Assembly: GCA_050260275.1 (NCBI GenBank)
Contig: JBLNBX010000005.1
Coordinates: 1 to 39,311 of the forward strand
Reading direction: 5' to 3'
Length of the DNA stretch: 39,311 nt
Origin: DATMXS01 sp050260275
GTDB lineage: Bacteria > Acidobacteriota > Terriglobia > Bryobacterales > Bryobacteraceae
Below, in pieces: positions 22,851 through 29,935 of this stretch (the stretch's first letter is position 1; each line of letters opens with the position of its first letter). The notes beneath the pieces are model-generated. The model worked only from the letters and a program-made list of their open reading frames with translations, was not told the DNA's origin and made no database searches. The position numbers and the translations under genes are program-made.

Positions 22851-24383
22851 ATGCATGCGGAGTTTCTGGTTGTTGGCGCGGGCGTCGCTGGACTGCGCGC
22901 CGCAATCGAACTGGCGGAGGCCGGGCCTGTCCTTGTCGTCGCCAAGGACGCGCTGACCGAGTCTTCTTCCGAGTACGCCCAAGGCGGAATAGCCGCGGCG
23001 CTCGGAGAAGATGACAACCCAGACCTGCACGAACAGGATACAATCGCCGCCGGTGACGGTCTGTGCGATCCGCAGGCCGTGCGCACCCTGGTCGAGCAGG
23101 CGCCGGGCGCGATCGCCCAGTTGATCGAGTGGGGCGCGCAGTTCGATCGCGAGGACGGACGGCTGGCTTTCGGGCGCGAAGGAGCGCACAGCCGCCGGCG
23201 CATCCTTCATGCCGACGGCGATTCGACCGGCCACGAGCTCGCGCGCACGCTCGGCTTGAAAGCGGCGAGCATTCCAAACATCGAGATCCGGAGCTTCTCC
23301 GCGGTTACCGACCTCCTTGTATCGGACAACGGCGAGGTCGCGGGCGTCATGGTCTGCGACGCATCCATGAGGCACGCCGTGCCTCTGACGGCCCGGGCCG
23401 TGCTGCTGGCCACCGGAGGATTGGGCCAGGTCTACCGTAAGACCACCAACCCGGAGGTTGCCACCGGTGACGGTGTCGCGGCCGCTTACTTCGCCGGCGC
23501 CGAGATTTCAGACATCGAGTTCGTCCAGTTCCACCCGACGGCGCTGCACCTGGAAGGCGCTCCGCCATTCCTGCTCAGTGAGGCCCTCCGAGGCGAGGGC
23601 GCGCACCTGCTCAACGCCCGCGGCGAGCGCTTTATGCGGCGATACCACGAACTCGGCGAGCTTGCGCCGCGCGACGTGGTTTCCCGCGCCATCGTTTCCG
23701 AACTTCGGGCCACGGGCGGGGAGAGCGCCTTCCTGGACGTGCGCCACCTCGGCCGCGACTTCCTGCGCAGCCGGTTCCCGCGCATCTACGACACCTGCCT
23801 CCGGCACGGCCTCGACCTGGCGGAGCAAGCGGCGCCGATTCTGCCGGCCGCGCACTACGCCATGGGTGGCGTGCGCACGGACATCGATGGCCGCACCAGC
23901 CTGCCTGGCCTGTATGCCGCGGGGGAGGTTGCCTGCACCGGTGTCCACGGCGCGAACCGCCTGGCCAGCAATTCTCTGCTCGAAGGGCTGGTCTTCGGAG
24001 CGCGCGCCGGAGCGGACATGCGCCGCTACGCCGGACGGCCCATGCCGCGGCCGTGTCAGCCTGCTCCCGTGCGCTTTCCGAGCGTTCCGGCTTCCGCCGT
24101 TCGCGCGACGGCGTCTGAAGCCTGCGGCATCATCCGCAGCGGCCCGGAGCTGGAGGCGGCTTGCAGGCGCCTGGAGTCCTTCACTCTAGAGGAAAGCCCA
24201 AACCCGAAACGGGAGCTTTTCGAGTTGCGCAGCATTCACGCCATCTGTCTCCTCATCGCCCGCTGCGCCCTCGCGCGTCGGGAGAGCCGGGGTACGCAGT
24301 ACCGCACCGACTTCCCCAATCCATCGCCGGAGTTCCGCAAACACTCGGTGATTTCTATTAGCCGCGAACCGTGGTTTGACTAG
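22851..24383 (+). CDS. nadB: L-aspartate oxidase
   Basis: 510 residues from ATG 22851, with GGAA five bases before the ATG; GTG at 22824 would add nine residues and is less likely. The FAD-binding start FLVVGAGVAGLRAAIELAE, then SSEYAQGGIAAALGEDD, HADGDSTGHELARTLG, EFVQFHPTALH, HYAMGGVRTDIDGRTSLPGL and GVHGANRLASNSLLEGLVFG are diagnostic of NadB in the succinate dehydrogenase/fumarate reductase flavoprotein family. A helical C-terminal domain follows, ending in RTDFPNPSPEFRKHS. NadB oxidises aspartate to iminoaspartate, the first step of de novo NAD synthesis. nadA and nadC are not in the window. Confidence 0.95.
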   Translation: MHAEFLVVGAGVAGLRAAIELAEAGPVLVVAKDALTESSSEYAQGGIAAALGEDDNPDLHEQDTIAAGDGLCDPQAVRTLVEQAPGAIAQLIEWGAQFDREDGRLAFGREGAHSRRRILHADGDSTGHELARTLGLKAASIPNIEIRSFSAVTDLLVSDNGEVAGVMVCDASMRHAVPLTARAVLLATGGLGQVYRKTTNPEVATGDGVAAAYFAGAEISDIEFVQFHPTALHLEGAPPFLLSEALRGEGAHLLNARGERFMRRYHELGELAPRDVVSRAIVSELRATGGESAFLDVRHLGRDFLRSRFPRIYDTCLRHGLDLAEQAAPILPAAHYAMGGVRTDIDGRTSLPGLYAAGEVACTGVHGANRLASNSLLEGLVFGARAGADMRRYAGRPMPRPCQPAPVRFPSVPASAVRATASEACGIIRSGPELEAACRRLESFTLEESPNPKRELFELRSIHAICLLIARCALARRESRGTQYRTDFPNPSPEFRKHSVISISREPWFD

Positions 24384-24460
24384 TACTGGTACTCGCAACT
24401 CCGCAGGCGAAGGGCACGCCTGACGATATGATGGGGTAGAATCTTGCGGAAGGTGTGCGC

Positions 24461-26779
24461 ATGAAGACGCTGAAGGTGTTTGCGGTACTAGCCGTTGCCC
24501 TGACAACGGTTTCCTGCTCGCGCGACCCCGATGTGGTGAAACGCAAGTATGTGGAAAGCGGCAACCGGTACTTCGAGAACGGCAAGTACAAAGAAGCCCA
24601 CATCATGTACCGCAATGCGCTCCGCAAGGACGCGCGTTACGGGGAGGCCTACTACCGGCTGGGGCTCACCGAATTGAAGCTGGGCAACCAGCTCGCCGCC
24701 TACCGAAACTTCCTGCGTGCCACCGAGACCGCCCCCGAAAACATTGACGCCAAGGTGCAGACCGGGCGGATTGCGCTGGCGGGGTACCTGGGCAACCCAT
24801 CGCGCAATAAGGGACTCGCCGACCAGATACTGCAACTGGCCACTGACATCCTTAATAAAGACCCTGACAACACCGAAGGACTGCGCCTGCGCGGCTACTA
24901 CAATCTGGTGGCCGCCGGCAAACCGGCCGAAGCTCTGGCCGATTTCCGGCGCGCGAACGAACTGAAGCCGTACGACCCCGAAATTGTTCTCCCTCTGGTC
25001 GAGACGCTGTTCGGACCTTCCATCAACAAGCCGGCCGAAGCCGAGCAACTCGCGCGCGAGATGATCTCGAGGCAGAAGACGTACTTTCCCATGTACGACC
25101 TGCTATACCTGCGCCTTGCGCGGGCCGGCCGCCTTGCAGATGCCGAAGGCATCTTGAAAGAAAAGGTCGCGAACAACCCCTCGAGCAGCGCCCCGCTGGT
25201 GCAGCTTGCGGCGCACTACCAGGCCACGAACCGGCCGGCTGAGGCCCGGGCGACCATCGATCGCCTGGTCGCCGGAGCCGATAAGTACCCGAACGCCTAC
25301 ATGGAAGCGGGACGCTTCTACCGCCGCCTGAGCGATTTCGACACGGCGCGCTCCTTTTTCGAGCAGGGCGCCAAGAACGACGGCAAGAACCGCGTACAGT
25401 ATCAGAAGGCGGTCGCCGAGATTCTGATCCTGCAACGCCGCGCCGCCGAGGCCCAGCGTATCCTTGACGAAATCATCAAGGAGAATCCGAAGGACGAGGA
25501 TGCCCGGTCGATTCGCGCGTCGCTGCGCATCGATACGGGCGACCCGGCGCAGATCCAGCTTGCCATCACCGAGCTGGAGAGTTCCATAAAGCAGACGCCC
25601 AGAAATCCCGTCATGCGGTTTCACCTCGGCCGAGCGCTGGTGGCGCGGCGGCAGTTTGAGCAGGCGCGCGCGCAGTTTCAAGAAGCCATTCGCCTGAATC
25701 CGATGTATCTTGCGCCGCGACTTGCGCTGGCTGAGCTGATGTTCATCCGCGGCGAGTTCGGCGCGGCGAGGCAGGCCGCACACGAAATCCTCGAGAAGGT
25801 GGATCCGTCGAACCTTCCGGCTAAGCTTATCGAAACGAGCGCGCTGGCCGCATCCGGCGAGCGTGTTGCGGCGCGGCGTGCTCTTGAAGCCATCATGCGC
25901 GAGAACCCGGATTCCTACGACGCGCAGTTACAGATGGCCGCGCTCGATCTTGAGGATCAGAGGTACGACTCGGCGGAAGCCGGCTTCAGGAAGCTGTACC
26001 AGAGGAACCCGGCCGATCTGCGAAGTCTGATCGGGCTGGTCGAGGCCTTCGCCCGCCGCGGGCAGTACGACCGCGCGATCAATATGCTCGAGCAGGAGCT
26101 CGCCAAGACCCCCGGCCGCGACCCGATTCGCATCGCGCTTGGAAACCTGTGCCAGAAAGCTGGGAGACTCAACCAGGCGATCGAGTGGTTCGAGGGACTC
26201 CTCAAGACCAACCCGAACGCCGGCGACGTTTACCTGAAGCTGGGCGAGTGCTATCGGGCCAAGCGGGATTACCAGAAAGCGATAGAGCACTACACACGGG
26301 CGCGCGATCTGCAGCCGAACGACGCACTTACACACCTGCAACTCGCGGTTTTGTACGACTCGACGGGACGCCGCGCCGAAGCGAGGCCCGTCTACGAGCA
26401 GGTGCTGAAGCTGCAGCCCGACAACCCGTACGCACTGAACAACCTGGCCTATCTCATCGCCGACACGGGGGGTGATCTGGACCAGGCGCTCACGCTTGCG
26501 CAGAAAGCCAAGCAGAAGCTCCCGGAACACCCGGACGTCGCCGACACCCTCGGCTGGATTTACATAAAGAAGAATCTGAGCGACAACGCAGTTCAGGTGC
26601 TGCGTGAGCTCGTGGCGAAGCAGCCGGACCGTTCGACGTTCCGGTATCACCTCGGCTTGGCGCTGTACCAGAAGGGCGACAAAGCCGGCGCAAAGCGCGA
26701 GCTGACCACCGCTCTCACCAAGCATCCCGCAAAGGAAGAGGAAGACAGGATCCGGGAGCTTCTGGAGCGCATCGGCTGA
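24461..26779 (+). CDS. long TPR-repeat lipoprotein (PrsT/EPS-associated type)
   Basis: 772 residues from ATG 24461, with GGAAGG seven bases upstream; GTG 24455 adds only two residues. A signal peptide ends LTTVSC at residue 20, a probable lipobox with Cys20 lipidated. The mature start SRDPDVVKRKYVESGNRYFE then runs into about 17 TPR units covering the whole chain; clear ones are GKYKEAHIMYRNALRKDARY, RNPVMRFHLGRALVARRQFE, AGDVYLKLGECYRAKRDYQK and NPYALNNLAYLIADTGGDLD. Proteins with this start and repeat content are common in loci for exosortase-linked or exopolysaccharide systems. It would be a periplasm-facing scaffold. The next gene encodes a CAAX-protease-related protein of the kind also found with exosortases. 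Lipidation and TPR content are seen; the pathway is inference. Confidence 0.85.
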   Translation: MKTLKVFAVLAVALTTVSCSRDPDVVKRKYVESGNRYFENGKYKEAHIMYRNALRKDARYGEAYYRLGLTELKLGNQLAAYRNFLRATETAPENIDAKVQTGRIALAGYLGNPSRNKGLADQILQLATDILNKDPDNTEGLRLRGYYNLVAAGKPAEALADFRRANELKPYDPEIVLPLVETLFGPSINKPAEAEQLAREMISRQKTYFPMYDLLYLRLARAGRLADAEGILKEKVANNPSSSAPLVQLAAHYQATNRPAEARATIDRLVAGADKYPNAYMEAGRFYRRLSDFDTARSFFEQGAKNDGKNRVQYQKAVAEILILQRRAAEAQRILDEIIKENPKDEDARSIRASLRIDTGDPAQIQLAITELESSIKQTPRNPVMRFHLGRALVARRQFEQARAQFQEAIRLNPMYLAPRLALAELMFIRGEFGAARQAAHEILEKVDPSNLPAKLIETSALAASGERVAARRALEAIMRENPDSYDAQLQMAALDLEDQRYDSAEAGFRKLYQRNPADLRSLIGLVEAFARRGQYDRAINMLEQELAKTPGRDPIRIALGNLCQKAGRLNQAIEWFEGLLKTNPNAGDVYLKLGECYRAKRDYQKAIEHYTRARDLQPNDALTHLQLAVLYDSTGRRAEARPVYEQVLKLQPDNPYALNNLAYLIADTGGDLDQALTLAQKAKQKLPEHPDVADTLGWIYIKKNLSDNAVQVLRELVAKQPDRSTFRYHLGLALYQKGDKAGAKRELTTALTKHPAKEEEDRIRELLERIG

Positions 26780-26825
26780 TGGCCGTGCCCGTTCCGGCTG
26801 CCCACCCGCGCCTGTAGCCCTTTGG

Positions 26826-27548
26826 ATGGAGGGTCGAATCGCAGCGGCAGACATGCCCGCCGCCCAACCCGTGGCGGCGGCCCCACGCCCGGAAAGCGCG
26901 CTGCCATACGTGCTTCCGTTCGGTGTCCTGATCGCGCTGCTGGCGCTGCGGGATGTGATCCCTGTTCCTCCCGCGTACTCGTATGGCCTGCGGACCGTGG
27001 TGGCAACAGTGGTTCTTCTAGCCGTCTCGAGACCGGTCCTCAGGCTGCGGCCTGAACGCGCGATCGCGAGCATCGCGCTGGGCCTGTTCGTCTTCGTGGT
27101 CTGGATCTTTCCTGATGCCGTCGCGCCCGGCTGGCGCGGGCACTGGATATTCAGCAACGGCCTGTTTGGCCACGCGGTCAGCTCGGTCCCGGAGGACACC
27201 CGCCACAATCCTGTTTTCCTGATCTTCCGGGTTGCCGGTTCGGCGCTGCTCGTTCCTGTCGTTGAGGAGCTGTTCTGGAGGTCTTTTCTTCTGCGCTGGC
27301 TAACCGCGCACCCGTTTTGGAAGGTGCCGCTCGGGCGCCCTTCGCGCTTCGCGTTCTGGTTCGCGGCGGCTATGTTCGGCTCCGAGCACGGAGCCTATTG
27401 GGAAGTCGGAATCATTGCTGGCGTGGCGTACAACTGGTGGATGGTGCGCACGCGCAGCCTTGCGGACTGCATTCTGGCGCACGCCGTCACGAACGGATGC
27501 CTCGCCGCGTACGTCCTGCTGGCGAATCGCTGGGAGTACTGGCTTTAG
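26826..27548 (+). CDS. CPBP/CAAX-protease-related membrane protein
   Basis: 240 residues with about seven hydrophobic segments. The three CPBP motifs are present: EELFWR with Glu147, Glu148 and Arg152; AMFGSEH ending in His188; and HAVTN with His219 and Asn223. These build the intramembrane glutamate-protease-like site of Rce1-type enzymes. The compact order, with PYVLPFGVLIALLALRD at the start and SRSL/TRSLADCILAHAVTN at the end, resembles the CAAX prenyl protease-related group known from PEP-CTERM/exosortase genomes. Start ATG 26826 is uncertain; ATG at 26853 would remove nine residues. It follows the TPR lipoprotein by 46 bases on the same strand. Substrate unknown. Confidence 0.82.
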   Translation: MEGRIAAADMPAAQPVAAAPRPESALPYVLPFGVLIALLALRDVIPVPPAYSYGLRTVVATVVLLAVSRPVLRLRPERAIASIALGLFVFVVWIFPDAVAPGWRGHWIFSNGLFGHAVSSVPEDTRHNPVFLIFRVAGSALLVPVVEELFWRSFLLRWLTAHPFWKVPLGRPSRFAFWFAAAMFGSEHGAYWEVGIIAGVAYNWWMVRTRSLADCILAHAVTNGCLAAYVLLANRWEYWL

Positions 27549-27552
27549 CCGT

Positions 27553-27572
27553 GCGCCGGTCCATGCCGGCGC
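27553..27572. terminator. candidate hairpin after CPBP gene
   Basis: GCGCCGG and CCGGCGC form a 7-bp stem with a six-base loop, four bases after the TAG at 27546-27548. No T tract follows. It lies between convergent genes. Confidence 0.35.
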
Positions 27573-27694
27573 CCAGCGTGCAGCGTTCCCTGGGGCTTCC
27601 TCGCGCGCAAACCGCTTTCCCGAATGGTGCGGGTTCTCAGCACGCGGCGGCTTCTGCGCTCCGCCCGGCGCACTCTTCCGTCCAGGCCCGGCGC

Positions 27695-28843
27695 TTAGCC
27701 ATCCACCTCGCCCGCACCGTCCGAAGGGTGGCACTCGTAGATCTGCGGCTCGATCGCGAAACGCTGCCTGTACCGCGCGGCGATCTCTTCCCGAAAGCGC
27801 TCTGCCGCGTCCGGACGGACGAGATTCACCGTGCAGCCGCCGAAGCCGCCGCCGGTCATCCGCGCGCCGTACACCCCCTCGATCGCGAGCGCCGACTCGA
27901 CCAGGAAATCCAGTTCCTCGCAACTCACCTCGTAGTCCTGCGCGAGGCTCCGGTGCGAGGCAACGAAAAGCTCGCCCATTCGCCGCAGATCGCCGGCCCT
28001 CGCCGCCATCATGAACGCCTCAACGCGCGCATTCTCGCTGATGATGTGCCGCGCGCGTTTTCGCGGCACCGGCGCCATGCTGTCCTGCATCGTCTCGAAC
28101 TGCTCCATAGTCGCGTCGCGCAGGCTCGCGACTCCGAGCGCTTCGGCCGCCTCCCGGCACTCGCGCACGCGGTTCGGGTATTCCGAGGCGCCCAGTTCGT
28201 GCTTCACCATTGTGTTGACGGCGTAGACAACCACGTCCGCGGGCAGCGGCACTATCTCGTGCTCCAGGCTGCGGCAATCGATCTTGACCGCCGCGCCTGC
28301 ACGCCCGAAAACGCTGATGTACTGGTCCATGATGCCGCACGGCATCCCGGCGAACTCGTTCTCCGCCCGGCGGCACAGCTTCACCAGTTCGAGCCTGTCC
28401 ATCTCGCGCCCGCCGAGCAGAGCCAGCGCCGTCGAGGTTTCGAGCGCAGCCGACGAGCTCAGCCCTGAACCCAACGGGACGGTGCTGCGGATGTACAGAT
28501 CCGCGCCCGTGACCTCGAAGCCAGCGCGGACGAGCTGCTGTGCCACGCCGAAGACGTAATCGCTCCAGTCGTGCGCGGGCGTGGCTTCCGCCAGCCCGGC
28601 CGCCGGGCGCTCCGCCGTCTGGTTAAGGTTCTCCGAGTGCACCCGTATGCGGCCGCTCGAGTTGGGAGCGGCGGCTATGAACGCCGCCATCTCGAGCGCC
28701 ATCGGCAGCACGAACCCGAGGTTGTAGTCCGTGTGTTCCCCGATCAGGTTCACACGCCCCGGGCCGCGGTACACGCGCACGCCGTCCGCGCGGCCCCACC
28801 GGCGCGCGAACGCCTCCGTCAGGTCTTTCGATGCGACGCCCAT
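27695..28843 (-). CDS. galK: galactokinase
   Basis: 382 residues from ATG 28843, with AAGG about eight bases upstream; the open frame extends further but without galactokinase sequence. GRVNLIGEHTDY (29-40) is the galactokinase signature, PLGSGLSSSAA (123-133) is the GHMP ATP-binding loop, AGMPCGIMDQ carries the catalytic base Asp173, and GARMTGGGFGGCTVNLV near the end is GHMP motif 3. It phosphorylates galactose at C1 in the Leloir pathway, in the cytoplasm. galT and galE are not nearby. It converges with the CPBP gene. Confidence 0.95.
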   Translation of the reverse strand: MGVASKDLTEAFARRWGRADGVRVYRGPGRVNLIGEHTDYNLGFVLPMALEMAAFIAAAPNSSGRIRVHSENLNQTAERPAAGLAEATPAHDWSDYVFGVAQQLVRAGFEVTGADLYIRSTVPLGSGLSSSAALETSTALALLGGREMDRLELVKLCRRAENEFAGMPCGIMDQYISVFGRAGAAVKIDCRSLEHEIVPLPADVVVYAVNTMVKHELGASEYPNRVRECREAAEALGVASLRDATMEQFETMQDSMAPVPRKRARHIISENARVEAFMMAARAGDLRRMGELFVASHRSLAQDYEVSCEELDFLVESALAIEGVYGARMTGGGFGGCTVNLVRPDAAERFREEIAARYRQRFAIEPQIYECHPSDGAGEVDG

Positions 28844-29321
28844 AGCATCACCTTTACGAATACGAGCATTGCCGCGCCGCTGCAAGAATCGATGTTGGCC
28901 GCGATGAGCGCTGCGTGCCTGCCCGGCGGCGCCACGCCCAAATGCATCGGAAGTCCCCATCGGTCGAAACACGCTTTTTGAGGAACCAGCCGATGCCGGG
29001 GACAAGCCCGACATAGCGGATAAGGATGGCAATGCCTATGTGTCCTGGTTTCACTGGATGAAGAGTCTATCCCGAACCTCCAACCCGCTGTCAACAGAAT
29101 TTACAACCGGAGTTCCGCGGCCGTTCGCGCCGAATTCCCGCTTCTGGAGCGGCCCGGGCGTTCCGGACAATAGACCGGCTCGATCGGCGTGCGGCGGACG
29201 GGGTATTTGCTGTAAGTTGTCTATAGCTGATTCCGCATCGGGTTAGGACCGCTTGCGGGCAGACGGCTTCCATGTTGTCAGCATGGAGCGGAGGGGATGC
29301 AGCTTTGTTGAGGGAGCCCAG
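28844..29321. other. 478-base gap between divergent galK and J-domain genes
   Basis: This must hold the promoters of galK and of the J-domain gene. Short open frames exist on both strands (for example 28854-29054 minus, with a hydrophobic start, and 29040-29246 plus), but none has a recognisable domain or a good ribosome site. A frame on the plus strand is open through 28960-29246 without a start codon of note and could be a decayed fragment. I see no tRNA or clear terminator. Confidence 0.5.
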
Positions 29322-29918
29322 ATGAGCGACTTTGTCGATTACTACGAACTCATGCAGATCAGCCCTCGCGCGGAAGTGGATACAATCCGGCGTGTCTATC
29401 GCATGCTGGCCGGCCGCTACCATCCGGACAACCGTGAGACTGGCAACCTCGATATGTTCATTCAGCTCAAGGAAGCCTATGCTGTCCTCACCGATCCCGA
29501 GAAGCGCGCCGCCTACGATGCCAGACTAATGCAGCGCGAGGCCGAGGTCGATCCAGTTTTCGAACTAAAGGACTTCGTCGTAGGTGTAGAGGCCGAAGCC
29601 AACCGGCGGCTCGGCATACTCTGCCTTCTCTACAATAAGCGCCGGACCAGCCCCGACCAGCACGGCATGTCTATCTTCGACCTCGAGAAGCGCACCGGCA
29701 TACCGCGCGAGCACCTCGAGTTCTGCATATGGTACCTCCGCGAAAAGGGCTACATCCGCGCCGACGAGAACACGAACGACCTCTCGCTCACCGTGGCCGG
29801 AGCCGACTTCGTGGAGGAGCAGTCGCGCGAGAGCCACATCGCTTACAGACTTCTGAAGCGCTCGCCGCTCGACAGAGCGGCTGCGGACGCTGCCGGATCC
29901 TCATCGAGCGGGTCTTGA
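29322..29918 (+). CDS. J-domain protein with C-terminal winged-helix-like part
   Basis: 198 residues from ATG 29322, with GAGGGAG five bases upstream. Residues 6-67 form a J-domain with the essential His-Pro-Asp at 34-36 (RYHPDNRE) and the helix-4 pattern AYDARL. Instead of the Gly/Phe and zinc regions of DnaJ, there is a linker and then about 100 residues including RRLGILCLLYNKRRTSPDQH, FDLEKRTGIPREHLEFCIWY and LREKGYIRADE, which look like a winged-helix unit. J-domains stimulate the ATPase of DnaK/Hsp70, so this is probably a specialised co-chaperone that brings Hsp70 to a particular client or DNA site. No hsp70 gene is nearby. Confidence 0.85.
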   Translation: MSDFVDYYELMQISPRAEVDTIRRVYRMLAGRYHPDNRETGNLDMFIQLKEAYAVLTDPEKRAAYDARLMQREAEVDPVFELKDFVVGVEAEANRRLGILCLLYNKRRTSPDQHGMSIFDLEKRTGIPREHLEFCIWYLREKGYIRADENTNDLSLTVAGADFVEEQSRESHIAYRLLKRSPLDRAAADAAGSSSSGS

Positions 29919-29935
29919 TACTAGCGGCGCGCCTG

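Noticed and set aside
25928..27208. 426-residue minus-strand frame under the TPR lipoprotein and CPBP genes
   Set aside because: Antisense to two supported genes, with no motif.
28854..29054. 66-residue minus-strand frame with a hydrophobic start upstream of galK
   Set aside because: No ribosome site, no recognisable domain and an Arg/Ser-rich second half; kept only as part of the gap description.
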